64,000 bases of DNA from Sphingobacterium sp. HMA12 (GCF_002933815.1 NZ_BEYR01000001.1:372001-436000); one strand, 5' to 3'; shown: positions 33,910-42,886, counted from the stretch's first letter. Program-made: numbers and translations. The notes: generated by a model not told the origin, from the letters alone.

Positions 33910-35691
33910 ATGCCTAAAACTACTATTTATTCTACTATTGCATTCGCATGTCTATTATTTTGCGGCAATAATCAGGTTTTTTCACAGGAGCATTATGCCG
34001 TGGGGACAACCTTTACTGAAATGGCGGATCCGACGAGAGATACGCTTTCTAACTGGTCGAATGTTAAAGCGGGTCTGCATGCTTCATTTGTATCCATAGA
34101 TAAACGTTATCCAAAGTCAGTGAACCCCAATGTTACTGTGCAGCACAGTGCAACATTGGACGCCTGGAAAGGAGAGCAGGTATCTGCTCAGGTACTTCTA
34201 TGGACCAATGCTGCAACAGCAGATGTTGTTGTAGCACCGGGTGAATTAAAAGCAGGTGATGGAAAATCTATTGGTGCAGATGCAGTTCAAGCACGATTCG
34301 TCCGTTATGTGATGACAGACGAATTTGCGAGCGGCTGTGGTCATCGTAAGCCTGAAGATTTTAAAGCTTCCCTTTCTGCGGATATGTTGGACGATCTGAA
34401 AAGTTATGATCTCGAAGCGAAGCGTGTTCGTCCTGTGTGGATTACGGTAAAAATACCTTCTGCAGCTACTGCAGGTCAATATACAACGACAATTGCCGTT
34501 AAACAAAAAGGTACTGTGAAGCATAACTTGGTGTTGACTGTGAATGTTCAAGATCACGTTTTGCCACCGGCCTCACAATGGTCATTTCATTTGGATCAAT
34601 GGCAACATCCATCGGCCGTGGCCCGTGTCAACAATGTTAACATGTGGAGCGACGAGCATTTTGAAGCCTTGAAACCAACAATGAAACAGCTTGCCGCGGC
34701 GGGACAGAAAGTTATAACGGCAACACTCAATAAGGATGCCTGGAATGTACAGACCTATGACCCTTATGCAGATATGATCAGCTGGAAGAAAGCGAAAGAT
34801 GGTTCTTGGAATTATGATTATGCTGTATTTGACAGGTGGGTACAATTTATGATGGACTTAGGCATCAACAAACAAATCAATTGTTACTCTTTATTACCAT
34901 GGAATAATGAAGTCCATTATTTCGATGAAGCAAAAAATGAACTGGTCAACGTCATTGCGAAACCAGGAACGCCGGTATTTGAGGAGTTGTGGACACCTTT
35001 TTTAAAGGATTTTAGCAAGCATGTCAGTGCTAAAGGCTGGCTCAAGATTACCAATATCGCAATGGATGAAAGGAGTCGTGAGGAAATGGATCCAGCGGTA
35101 GCGCTGTTGGAGCGGGTGGCCCCTGAATTTGGAATTGCGTTTGCAGATAATCATAAAAGCTACCAGCGTTATCAAAAAAGTACGGATATTAGCGTCGCTG
35201 CGGGCGATCCTTTTGACCATAATGATCTTATCGACCGACGTAAAAAAGGGTATATCACGACATTTTATGTTTGCTGTTCGGATGAATTCCCGAATCAATT
35301 TACCTTTTCTGATCCTGCGGAGTCTACTTATATGGCCTGGTATGCGCTTGCTGCAGGTTTTGATGGAGCTTTGCGTTGGGCCTTTAATTCTTGGGTAGTT
35401 GATCCTTTAAGGGATTCGAGGTTCCGTACATGGCCGGCAGGGGATACCTATATCGTTTATCCGCAGGGCCGAAGCTCAATTCGCTACGAACGTATGCTGG
35501 AAGGTATTCAGGATTATACGAAAGTCGGTATCCTGAAAGCAAAATTAGAAGAGGCAAAAGATGTCTCCAATTTAACAAAACTGAATGCCAAAATTGCCAA
35601 ATTAAATACGTCCAAACGTTATGCGGACTGGAATAAAGATCTCAATGATGCGAAGGCGTTTGTCAATGCATTATCCGCTCAGATCAAATAA
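33910..35691 (+). CDS. Secreted DUF4091 protein, GH123-like
   Basis: A 593-residue exported protein, probably glycan-active. The signal peptide is residues 1-26 (MPKTTIYSTIAFACLLF...NNQVFSQ). An N-terminal beta-sandwich (about 40-215) is followed by a (beta/alpha)8-like region with LDQWQHPSAVARV, YSLLPWN and an adjacent Asp-Glu pair in IAMDERSREEM. The Asp-Glu pair and two-domain layout resemble GH123-type beta-N-acetylgalactosaminidases. The C-terminal ~70 residues match DUF4091 (SSIRYERMLEGIQDYTK). An upstream TTG start at 33883 is rejected because it spoils the signal peptide. No sugar-uptake genes are adjacent. Substrate is unknown. Confidence 0.82.
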   Translation: MPKTTIYSTIAFACLLFCGNNQVFSQEHYAVGTTFTEMADPTRDTLSNWSNVKAGLHASFVSIDKRYPKSVNPNVTVQHSATLDAWKGEQVSAQVLLWTNAATADVVVAPGELKAGDGKSIGADAVQARFVRYVMTDEFASGCGHRKPEDFKASLSADMLDDLKSYDLEAKRVRPVWITVKIPSAATAGQYTTTIAVKQKGTVKHNLVLTVNVQDHVLPPASQWSFHLDQWQHPSAVARVNNVNMWSDEHFEALKPTMKQLAAAGQKVITATLNKDAWNVQTYDPYADMISWKKAKDGSWNYDYAVFDRWVQFMMDLGINKQINCYSLLPWNNEVHYFDEAKNELVNVIAKPGTPVFEELWTPFLKDFSKHVSAKGWLKITNIAMDERSREEMDPAVALLERVAPEFGIAFADNHKSYQRYQKSTDISVAAGDPFDHNDLIDRRKKGYITTFYVCCSDEFPNQFTFSDPAESTYMAWYALAAGFDGALRWAFNSWVVDPLRDSRFRTWPAGDTYIVYPQGRSSIRYERMLEGIQDYTKVGILKAKLEEAKDVSNLTKLNAKIAKLNTSKRYADWNKDLNDAKAFVNALSAQIK

Positions 35692-35718
35692 ACAGCTCAC
35701 AGGACATTTGAATGTACA

Positions 35719-35745
35719 GGCTGCCCCTTGGGGCGGCTTTTTTTT
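35719..35745 (+). terminator. Terminator after the DUF4091 gene
   Basis: A short GC-rich stem, GCTGCCCC (35720-35727) with GGGGCGGC (35730-35737), is followed by eight T residues. Confidence 0.88.
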
Positions 35746-35933
35746 GTAAAGCTTTTTCTAGGAGTCGTGACGCTCCATTGTGGCTCAGCTCTGAAAAATA
35801 GCCAATCCGCCGACATCAATCTTTTTCGCACAATGGCGGAATATCCAAAACCATTGTTTCCCAATATTGTTGTTATAAGGAAGCGATCGCATAATGAATA
35901 CATCGTCGCATTATCAACTTCTTAAATCATTAT

Positions 35934-37673
35934 ATGGGTATGAAAAATGTAGCACACCAAATCGTTGGTATTTTAAAAGATGCAGGAATTAAACGTATTT
36001 ATGCCGTAACAGGAGATAGTTTAAATTTTTTCAATGAGGCTGTTCATGAGGATGGAACCATGCAATGGATACATGTTAGGCATGAGGAGGTAGGGGCATT
36101 TGCAGCGACAGCAGAAGCAGATTTACATGGAATCGCCTGTTGTGCCGGAAGCAGCGGCCCCGGACATGTTCACCTGATCAATGGCGTTTACGAGGCACAT
36201 AAGACGCGTGTGCCAATGCTGGTAATTGCTTCGACCTGTGCTACCTATGAGTTTGGTACAGACTATTTTCAGGAAACCAATCCGGTTAAATTGTTTGACG
36301 ACTGCTCTTGCTATAATCAGATGATTACTCGTCCGGAGCAGGTACAGCGTATGGTTCAAAATGCATTACAGCAGGCGATATCCAAGCGCGATGTCGCTGT
36401 CATCGGCTTACCGGGGGATGTTTCCGAAATGGAAGCCGTTCATATCAATACTTCTTCAAAAGTGTTTTTTACGCAGCCACAGATCAGACCCTCCGATCTG
36501 GAAATTGGCCGTTTGGCACAATACATCAACCAGGCAGAAAAAGTGACTTTATTCTGTGGTGTTGGTGCTAAGAATGCACAGCAACAGATTGTTCAGCTCT
36601 CCCAAAAAATTCATGCACCGGTAGGCTATTCGTTTAAGGCTAAACTGGATATCCAACGGGACAATCCCAATGAAATCGGCATGACGGGACTTTTGGGGAC
36701 AGCGTCGGCCTTTCAGAGTATGCACCATTCCGATCTGATCCTGTTATTGGGAACAGATTTTCCCTATAAAGATTTTATACCCACCAATAAAACGATTGTT
36801 CAGATAGATATCGAAGGAGAGAAACTTGGCCGACGGTCGATCGTGGATTATGGACTTGTCGGCGATATTGAGCATACACTGAAAGCTGTCCTGCCATTTG
36901 TGGAGGCAAGAAGCGATTCAAGTTTTCTTGAAAAACAATTGGCTGCTTATGAGAAAGTAAAAGAAGATTTAATGATCTATGTGGATGATTCGGGAAGTGA
37001 ATGTGCTATTCAACCGGAATTCGTAGCTCATACGATCGACCAAAAGGCAAGCGACGATGCTATATTTTTATTGGATACGGGAATGTCCTGTGTTTGGGGG
37101 GCACGCTATATCAATCAGCGGCGGGATCGCAAGATGCTTGGCTCGTTTAATCACGGATCCATGGCGAATGCGATGCCGATGGCTATTGGTGCAGCATTGA
37201 CACATCCTGAAAGACAGATCATAGCCTTCTGCGGTGATGGAGGTCTTTCGATGCTGCTCGGGGATTTGGCGACGATAAAACAGTATAATCTGCCAATAAA
37301 ACTGATCGTATTCAATAACCGTTCGCTTGGGATGGTCAAGCTGGAGATGCAGGTAGCCGGTTTAAAGGATCAGGAAACCAATATGGTCAATCCAGATTTT
37401 GCCATGGTTGCACAGGCGATGGGAATCCGTGCATTTACCGTGACTCAACCCGAAGAGGTCGATGGTGTGCTCAATGACGCATTTCGCATAACGGATGAAC
37501 CAGTACTTATTGATATTTATACAAGTCCAAATGCCTTGGCCATGCCACCTAAAATTTCCTTTAGCCAAATGAAGGGAATGACTGAAAGTATGACAAAATT
37601 AATGCTTTCAGGTAATTTTGAAGAAGTTTGGGATACCATCAAGTCAAATTATAAGCACTTAAAATCACTCTAA
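35934..37673 (+). CDS. poxB: Thiamine-diphosphate-dependent pyruvate dehydrogenase (quinone)-type enzyme
   Basis: A ThDP/FAD enzyme of 579 residues of the pyruvate oxidase group. PoxB turns pyruvate and quinone to acetate and CO2 at the membrane. The N-terminal PYR domain has VRHEEVGAFAATAEA (catalytic Glu). The C-terminal PP domain has GDGGLSMLLGDLATIKQYNLP, the Mg-ThDP motif. Closely related acetolactate synthases are longer or occur with a small subunit, and none is present. Its C-terminus lacks an obvious amphipathic lipid-binding tail, so membrane activation as in E. coli is not shown. It is a single gene with its own terminator. Start could be 35934 or the in-frame ATG at 35940. Confidence 0.88.
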   Translation: MGMKNVAHQIVGILKDAGIKRIYAVTGDSLNFFNEAVHEDGTMQWIHVRHEEVGAFAATAEADLHGIACCAGSSGPGHVHLINGVYEAHKTRVPMLVIASTCATYEFGTDYFQETNPVKLFDDCSCYNQMITRPEQVQRMVQNALQQAISKRDVAVIGLPGDVSEMEAVHINTSSKVFFTQPQIRPSDLEIGRLAQYINQAEKVTLFCGVGAKNAQQQIVQLSQKIHAPVGYSFKAKLDIQRDNPNEIGMTGLLGTASAFQSMHHSDLILLLGTDFPYKDFIPTNKTIVQIDIEGEKLGRRSIVDYGLVGDIEHTLKAVLPFVEARSDSSFLEKQLAAYEKVKEDLMIYVDDSGSECAIQPEFVAHTIDQKASDDAIFLLDTGMSCVWGARYINQRRDRKMLGSFNHGSMANAMPMAIGAALTHPERQIIAFCGDGGLSMLLGDLATIKQYNLPIKLIVFNNRSLGMVKLEMQVAGLKDQETNMVNPDFAMVAQAMGIRAFTVTQPEEVDGVLNDAFRITDEPVLIDIYTSPNALAMPPKISFSQMKGMTESMTKLMLSGNFEEVWDTIKSNYKHLKSL

Positions 37674-37704
37674 TAACTTTAAATAACACGCTTAATCCAT
37701 CATA

Positions 37705-37753
37705 AAAAAGCCTCCCCAACTTATAATTTATAGTTGGGGAGGCTTTCTTTTTT
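37705..37753. terminator. Strong bidirectional terminator
   Basis: A perfect 15-bp stem (AAAGCCTCCCCAACT, 37707-37721, with AGTTGGGGAGGCTTT, 37732-37746) has A- and T-rich flanks. It ends poxB and could also end the small leftward gene at 37801-37989. Confidence 0.92.
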
Positions 37754-37800
37754 CAAGAAAAAAATGTTCGGACTATTAATTGCATCTAATGAATTACAGA

Positions 37801-37989
37801 TCAACACTGGCGTTGAACAAACCAGAGGCTTTTTAATAACTCTTCTTTACAGCGTCGAAGCTTTTCTATTTTCGATTCCGAAGAAATAGAAACGTTCTCT
37901 TTAACAATAATAGCCAAATCTGTTTCAATGGATAATTTAGTGAGGGATGTACACCCACTATCAAATTTCTTAAAGCTTACATCTTTCAT
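37801..37989 (-). CDS. Small hypothetical protein (62 aa)
   Basis: An ATG-started frame of 62 codons that I do not recognise. The protein has no signal peptide or membrane helix. It is charged in the middle (SESKIEKLRRCKEELLKSLW) and has three Cys, two near the C-terminus or middle. Support comes from context: a good promoter lies 38 bp upstream at 38057-38027, and a strong terminator follows 48 bp after the stop. Those two signals make a chance ORF less likely. Confidence 0.42.
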   Translation of the reverse strand: MKDVSFKKFDSGCTSLTKLSIETDLAIIVKENVSISSESKIEKLRRCKEELLKSLWFVQRQC

Positions 37990-38026
37990 ACTAATATTGG
38001 TTAAGAATTCCTGAATTTTATAAAGT

Positions 38027-38057
38027 ACAATTTACTAATAAAAATTAGCTTTACAAT
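38027..38057 (-). promoter_or_regulatory. Promoter ATTG-N19-TAAATTGT for the 62-aa gene
   Basis: On the minus strand ATTG (38057-38054) and TAAATTGT (38034-38027) are 19 bp apart, close to the Bacteroidota consensus. Confidence 0.45.
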
Positions 38058-38226
38058 AAGCCAGAGATAATTTTATTGTTACTAAATTGTTTATTTTTAA
38101 TATTTTATCGCGCTATAACTTATAAACAATATTGGTGCAATTTTGTTTTCTTAATTTCAAAATGTTAAATGTTAGTTATTTAAAACAATATGCTGTTTTG
38201 ATTGCTATTTATAATATTAAACAAAG

Positions 38227-38285
38227 GCATGGGGGTAAGCGATTCCGGAGCTTCGATCACGGTATTAATGGGCTTTTCCTCATGC
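38227..38285 (+). promoter_or_regulatory. Structured leader before the 38330 lipoprotein gene
   Basis: GCATGGGGGTAAGC (38227-38240) can pair with GCTTTTCCTCATGC (38272-38285), 14 nt with two G-U pairs and one mismatch. An inner CCG/CGG pair and a smaller hairpin (CAGC-TTTA-GCTG) just downstream add to it. The stretch is GC-richer than its flanks. It resembles no riboswitch I recognise. The rest of the gap 37990-38329 shows only AT-rich sequence. Confidence 0.35.
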
Positions 38286-38329
38286 GTATTTCATCAGCTT
38301 TAGCTGCATATTTAAAAAAAATTATTCAC

Positions 38330-38797
38330 ATGAAAATAATCAATGCTGGATTGTCATTATTGGTTTTTGCTGCTGCCTGTCAGCAAACCGGAAAAAAGCA
38401 AAGTGACCATGGACAAGTGGGATCAGATACCACAAGCGCTACAGCAGCAATTGCTGAAAATGGGACTTATCAATACCTCAAAAATGGAGATACAATTTCG
38501 TTAACAATCGCTATTGATGGTGATAAAGTGCATGGCGATCTCAATTACATCTGGAAAGAGAAAGACCGAAACATAGGACATATAGATGGAGTGCTTAAAG
38601 ACAGCATCCTATTGGCCGACTATACCTTTTCCTCCGAGGGGCAGCAATCCATCCGCCAGGTCGCTTTCAAATTTGGTAAAAACCGCGTCGTTGAGGGGTA
38701 TGGTGCGATGGAAGACAAAGGCGATAAGATGTCATTTGTTGCTCCGGATAAATTGATGTATGATGAAAAATTTGTTTTAGAAAAGCTGAGCCAATGA
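38330..38797 (+). CDS. Small lipoprotein of unknown function
   Basis: A 155-residue predicted lipoprotein: MKIINAGLSLLVFAAAC with Cys17 as the lipidated residue, then a Ser/Thr/Gln-rich linker, then a beta-rich domain (GTYQYLKNGDTISLTIAIDG..VHGDLNYIWKEKDRN). This domain looks like a small beta barrel, similar in feel to MliC/lipocalin-type stress lipoproteins, but I do not recognise the family. An in-frame ATG far upstream (38132) is rejected because it hides the lipoprotein signal. The 3' end overlaps the convergent dgkA gene by 21 bp. Confidence 0.8.
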   Translation: MKIINAGLSLLVFAAACQQTGKKQSDHGQVGSDTTSATAAIAENGTYQYLKNGDTISLTIAIDGDKVHGDLNYIWKEKDRNIGHIDGVLKDSILLADYTFSSEGQQSIRQVAFKFGKNRVVEGYGAMEDKGDKMSFVAPDKLMYDEKFVLEKLSQ

Positions 38798-39172
38798 GCC
38801 GAATGAAAGGAGCTTTGGGATAAATATAATTAGTCCGATCAGCAAGGCCGTTAGACTGCTTAGCAGTACCGCTGCCGCAGCAATGTCCTTAATTTTTTTG
38901 ATACTGGGATTTTTTTCTTGGCAGATAAAATCAGCGAGGTGTTCGATGGCGGTATTAAGCAATTCACAAACGAGAACAAAACCGATGGAAAAAATAACGG
39001 CCAGCCATTCATAACGGCTGATTCGGAGCAAACAGGAAAGTATAATTACTAAAATTGCTGCGACGAGATGTATCCTGAAATTATGTTCTTCTCGCCCAAC
39101 AATTTTTAATCCGTTGAAGGCATAGCTAAAACTTCGGATTCTATCTTTCCATGAAAAATTGCTCCTGGCCAT
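38777..39172 (-). CDS. dgkA: Diacylglycerol/undecaprenol kinase
   Basis: A small membrane lipid kinase of 131 residues with an N-terminal amphipathic region (SFSYAFNGLKIVGREEHNFRIH) and three membrane helices. The family motif ELLNTAIEHLADF carries the catalytic Glu and Asn. In Gram-positive relatives the substrate is undecaprenol; in E. coli it is diacylglycerol. The substrate here is not known. It overlaps the convergent lipoprotein gene by 21 bp. Confidence 0.93.
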   Translation of the reverse strand: MARSNFSWKDRIRSFSYAFNGLKIVGREEHNFRIHLVAAILVIILSCLLRISRYEWLAVIFSIGFVLVCELLNTAIEHLADFICQEKNPSIKKIKDIAAAAVLLSSLTALLIGLIIFIPKLLSFGSLAQLF

Positions 39173-39209
39173 ATTCGTTCCTAAATTTTATGTAAATATA
39201 ATCTTTCCC

Positions 39210-39239
39210 TTTGTTTTGCATGGTGTCAATTTATGTTTG
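39210..39239 (+). promoter_or_regulatory. Promoter-like TTTG-N18-TATGTTTG far upstream of patB
   Basis: TTTG (39210-39213) and TATGTTTG (39232-39239) are 18 bp apart. Both boxes match the consensus. If used, it gives a leader of about 170 nt ahead of the patB-like gene. I saw no terminator or ORF in that leader. Confidence 0.4.
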
Positions 39240-39381
39240 CCCCCGATGTTGCTCTAATTTGGGTAACTTTTGCCAAATAGCTGATTCTACCGTTCTGTAG
39301 TTGTTTTACCAGTGGATAAATCCATTGTGTTTTGAGCTGGATTGGAATCATTTTGATATGCAATTTTTCCCAATGATTTTA

Positions 39382-39413
39382 TTGGTAATGCGTTCTATTT
39401 TTGAGTAAATTGC
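39382..39413 (+). promoter_or_regulatory. Proximal patB promoter TTGG-N20-TAAATTGC
   Basis: TTGG (39382-39385) and TAAATTGC (39406-39413) are spaced by 20 bp. The -7 box ends 3 nt before the ATG at 39417, so the message would be leaderless. Confidence 0.45.
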
Positions 39414-39416
39414 TTT

Positions 39417-40589
39417 ATGATCTACAATTTTGATAAAATAATCGACCGCAGGGGCACCGATTCAGTAAAATGGAATCAACAGGACTATGTCGATTTAATC
39501 CCGCTTTGGGTTGCTGATATGGATTTCTCTGCCTCAAGGCAGGTTATTGAGGCACTGACCGAACGTGTTCAACATGGCGTTTATGGCTATGCAAAAGCTC
39601 CGGATGCTTTTTATGAAGCGGTATCAGACTGGTCTAAACGTAAACATGGCTTTCCATTGCGGCGGGAATGGATACTTCCGGTTTTGGGTGTTGTGCCAGC
39701 GCTTTCGGCTATTGTCGCAGCATTGACTGAAGCTGGTGACAAGGTGCTGATCCAGGAACCTGTGTATCACTGTTTTTTTTCATCCATCGAACGTAATGGC
39801 TGTAAGGTAGTTTCCAATAACCTGCAGTACCAAAATGGACAGTATACAATAGACTTCGAAGACTTCGAAGCTAAAGCGAGCGATCCAAAGGTAAAACTCT
39901 TTATCCTTTGCAGCCCACATAACCCCGCGGGCAGGGTATGGACCAGGGCGGAACTTGAGCGCCTTGGTCAAATCTGCCTCAAGCATGATGTTATTGTTGT
40001 CTCGGATGAAATCCATTGCGACTTGGTTTTTGAAGGACACCAGCATATTCCTTTTGGAACGATCGATTCAGCCTTTCTGGCGAATACGATAACCTGCATT
40101 GCACCGAGTAAAACCTTTAATCTAGCAGGCTTACAAGTTGCCACTGTCATTGTAGCAGATCCGCTGCTGAACAAGAAGGTGCAGCATGCCTTTCTGGTCA
40201 ATGAGATTGCAAGTATAAGTCCATTTGCGATCACGGGGCTAATTGCGGCTTATCAACATGGTGAGGACTGGTTGCAGCAAGCGCTGACCTATATCCATCA
40301 GAACTATCGTTATTTGAAAAATTTTATGGATGAGCATTTGCCAGCGTTGAAAGTTGTTCCGTTGGAGGGGACTTATCTGGTCTGGATAGACTGTGCGGCT
40401 ATGGAAATTCCTAGCCGAAAGCTGGGACAAATGTTGCTAGAGGATGTTCACTTACAGGTGAATGTTGGTGCAATGTACGGTAAGGGAAGTGATTTTTTTA
40501 TCCGTCTGAATATTGCCTGTGCCAGACCTGTTTTACAGGAGGGGTTAAACCGATTGAAACAGGTATTGTTAAATCTACCGGAAGAATAA
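39417..40589 (+). CDS. patB: PatB/MalY-type aminotransferase (C-S beta-lyase)
   Basis: A fold-type I PLP enzyme of 390 residues. The family cleaves cystathionine or cysteine conjugates to pyruvate, ammonia and a thiol. Typical features are IDRRGTDSVKWN and LIPLWVADMDF at the start, the CSPHNPAGRVW motif, SDEIHCDL with the PLP Asp, and the Schiff-base Lys in APSKTFNLAGLQ. The C-terminal Arg lies in FIRLNIACARP. It is a single gene closed by a bidirectional terminator. Substrate preference is uncertain. Confidence 0.92.
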   Translation: MIYNFDKIIDRRGTDSVKWNQQDYVDLIPLWVADMDFSASRQVIEALTERVQHGVYGYAKAPDAFYEAVSDWSKRKHGFPLRREWILPVLGVVPALSAIVAALTEAGDKVLIQEPVYHCFFSSIERNGCKVVSNNLQYQNGQYTIDFEDFEAKASDPKVKLFILCSPHNPAGRVWTRAELERLGQICLKHDVIVVSDEIHCDLVFEGHQHIPFGTIDSAFLANTITCIAPSKTFNLAGLQVATVIVADPLLNKKVQHAFLVNEIASISPFAITGLIAAYQHGEDWLQQALTYIHQNYRYLKNFMDEHLPALKVVPLEGTYLVWIDCAAMEIPSRKLGQMLLEDVHLQVNVGAMYGKGSDFFIRLNIACARPVLQEGLNRLKQVLLNLPEE

Positions 40590-40624
40590 TATATTATCTA
40601 ATTTTATTGGTTATATCCCGGTTG

Positions 40625-40663
40625 AAAAAAAACACCTGAACAATTTGATTCAGGTGCTTTTTT
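40625..40663. terminator. Bidirectional terminator between patB and the S46 peptidase gene
   Basis: CACCTGAA (40633-40640) pairs with TTCAGGTG (40649-40656). There is an A-run before and a T-run after the stem. Confidence 0.88.
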
Positions 40664-40691
40664 AATGTAAGGAGTACTTTGCAGTGAGGGG

Positions 40692-42854
40692 TTATATACC
40701 CATTTCCTTTAAGATAAAATGCGCATTATCAATCTTGTCAGCTACCCAGAGCACATAACGGATATCCACACCAATGGATCGGCTATAGCTTTCATTCCAA
40801 GCAAAATCGTTGATTGTGGCATCGTAAGCACGGTCAAAGTTTACACCGATCAACTCACCACTTGCATTCATGATGGGGGAGCCGGAGTTACCGCCCGTGG
40901 TATCCATATCATACAGTATATTGACAGGAACCGATCCTAAGTCTTTCTTGAGGTACGGACCGAAGTTCTTATTGAGATAAGCGGTCTTGATTTCTTGGGG
41001 ATAATCGAATTCGGGCAGACCGAGGTTTCCTTTTTGAATAATACCTTCAATGGTCGTGAACGGTTTCATATAGGTGGCATCTGCTGGAGCATACCCTTTG
41101 ATGTGGCCATAGGTCAAACGCAGGGTGGAATTTGCATCCGGAACGAAGTTTTTGGCCTGAAAGATTTCCTTTACAGCGACATAGTCTCCCATCAGCTTGT
41201 TGAGGACACCTTCACGTCTTTTTTGTTCGGCAGCGAAGATGATAATATCGCTATCCAGTTCATTTTGAAAAGTCAGCAGCTTATCATTAAATTGCTGTAA
41301 GGCGTTTGCATTGGCCAAAACTGTATTTAAAATATAGCTTTGATCAGTTAATTTACTGCCATTGATGATTTGTGTCGCAAAGTTATTGGCTGATTCGTTA
41401 TTCAATTGAAGTTTTTGTACTGCCATAATCTGATTTTTACCCTGAAATGCAGCAGCGTCGGCAAGCATTTTCCCAAAAATACGTTCGTCAGCCTGTTTGT
41501 TGTAGCTTTCATAAGTTTCCTGGATGCTCTTTTTAAGTTGTTCAACATTGTAATCAAACAACTGCTTGGCCGTTTGTGAAGATCGCTCTTTACTTATTGC
41601 AACTTTTAAGGTATTCAGATCCCGGGCGACTTTCAGTAAACTGGTGCTGTTGTAAATATTGTTAATCCAGAGCTCTTTCAACGCATCTTGATCACTGACC
41701 TGATAGTAGGCAGCGATATCGTTCAACAGATTGCCATACTTATCTTTAAGTTCCGGTTTGCTTAAAATAAATGCGGCTAGCGCCTCATCTTCTTGCTTTT
41801 TAGTCGCGAGCAGGTCTATACCACGCAGTCCTTTTAGCTTACCGCGGTAATTTTTGAGCACATTGGCGTTACGTTTGATCCGTGTTGCCAAAGAGAGCGC
41901 GATATCCGTATTGTCTTTGCCCGCTTCTTCCATTTGCCTATTCTGGAAATCGTACAGATTAGAAACATAAGGCAGTAAATAATCTTGTTGGTATTTGATG
42001 TACTGTGCGGGACGGTGTCGGAATGTTTTCCCCGGATAACCCAAGATAAAGGTGAAATCATTTTCTTTCACGCCATTTGGATTGACTTTCAGGTGTTTTT
42101 TCGGTTGATAAGGCACGTTATCTTTCGAATAGGGGGCCGATTTTCCATCTTTACCCACGTAGGCACGAAGGAATGAATAGTCGCCTGTATGGCGTGGCCA
42201 AACCCAGTTGTCGGTCTCACCTCCAAACTCGCCAATATTTTGACGGGGAATATACACCAGACGAACATCTTCGATCGTTTTGTAACGAAACAGTACGTAG
42301 CTCTTGCCGATGAACATTTCGGAGACTTCGGCTTTGATTGTTGGATCTTCCTTTTCGGCCTGTTTAACAAGCTCTTCTTGTTTTCTTTTGATCGTATTAA
42401 TGCGTTCGACAGGATCGCTGATATTAGCTACAGCATTTAATATTTTGGCCGATACATCTTCGTATGAATCTGTAATTCTTATTTTTAATCCTTTTGCTTC
42501 GATTTCCTGCTCCTGATTTTGTGCTACAAAACCATTTTTAAGATAATTGTTAATGGCAGTACTGGCCAATTGGACAGCTGAAAACGCACAATGATGGTTG
42601 GTAATGATCAGGCCACGATTGGAAACGAAAGATCCTGTACATCCGCTGACCTGGACCAAAGCGTCCACCAGTCCAACTTGACCGGGATTGTAAATGTCCT
42701 TTTCACTGATCTTTAATCCGGCTTTTTTTAACCCGGCTCTATTCAAGTCACTCAGCGGATACATCCCTTCGTCTGGATTAGCTTTACCAAGCGGGATATT
42801 TGTAGCGGATAACAATAGCGCCAATGCAATTGTAGTATGATGTATAAACTTCAT
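40692..42854 (-). CDS. dpp11: S46 dipeptidyl-peptidase, DPP11-type
   Basis: A periplasmic serine exopeptidase of 720 residues that removes N-terminal dipeptides. The signal peptide is residues 1-25 (MKFIHHTTIALALLLSATNI...). The His site is in TNHHCAFSA (His87/88) and the active Ser is Ser657 in GGNSGSP. The residue 18 positions after the Ser sets specificity in this family: Gly in DPP7 and Arg in DPP11. Here it is Arg675 (GVNFDRAYD), which predicts cleavage after Asp or Glu. The ATG at 42854 is preferred to the in-frame one at 42872. It is a single gene with an exact -7 box upstream. Confidence 0.92.
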   Translation of the reverse strand: MKFIHHTTIALALLLSATNIPLGKANPDEGMYPLSDLNRAGLKKAGLKISEKDIYNPGQVGLVDALVQVSGCTGSFVSNRGLIITNHHCAFSAVQLASTAINNYLKNGFVAQNQEQEIEAKGLKIRITDSYEDVSAKILNAVANISDPVERINTIKRKQEELVKQAEKEDPTIKAEVSEMFIGKSYVLFRYKTIEDVRLVYIPRQNIGEFGGETDNWVWPRHTGDYSFLRAYVGKDGKSAPYSKDNVPYQPKKHLKVNPNGVKENDFTFILGYPGKTFRHRPAQYIKYQQDYLLPYVSNLYDFQNRQMEEAGKDNTDIALSLATRIKRNANVLKNYRGKLKGLRGIDLLATKKQEDEALAAFILSKPELKDKYGNLLNDIAAYYQVSDQDALKELWINNIYNSTSLLKVARDLNTLKVAISKERSSQTAKQLFDYNVEQLKKSIQETYESYNKQADERIFGKMLADAAAFQGKNQIMAVQKLQLNNESANNFATQIINGSKLTDQSYILNTVLANANALQQFNDKLLTFQNELDSDIIIFAAEQKRREGVLNKLMGDYVAVKEIFQAKNFVPDANSTLRLTYGHIKGYAPADATYMKPFTTIEGIIQKGNLGLPEFDYPQEIKTAYLNKNFGPYLKKDLGSVPVNILYDMDTTGGNSGSPIMNASGELIGVNFDRAYDATINDFAWNESYSRSIGVDIRYVLWVADKIDNAHFILKEMGI

Positions 42855-42886
42855 AGGATTCTTAAATGTCAACTGTTGTAAATCTC

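Noticed and set aside
35728..35925. 65-codon frame after the DUF4091 gene
   Set aside because: It starts in the terminator hairpin at 35719-35745 and has no features of its own.
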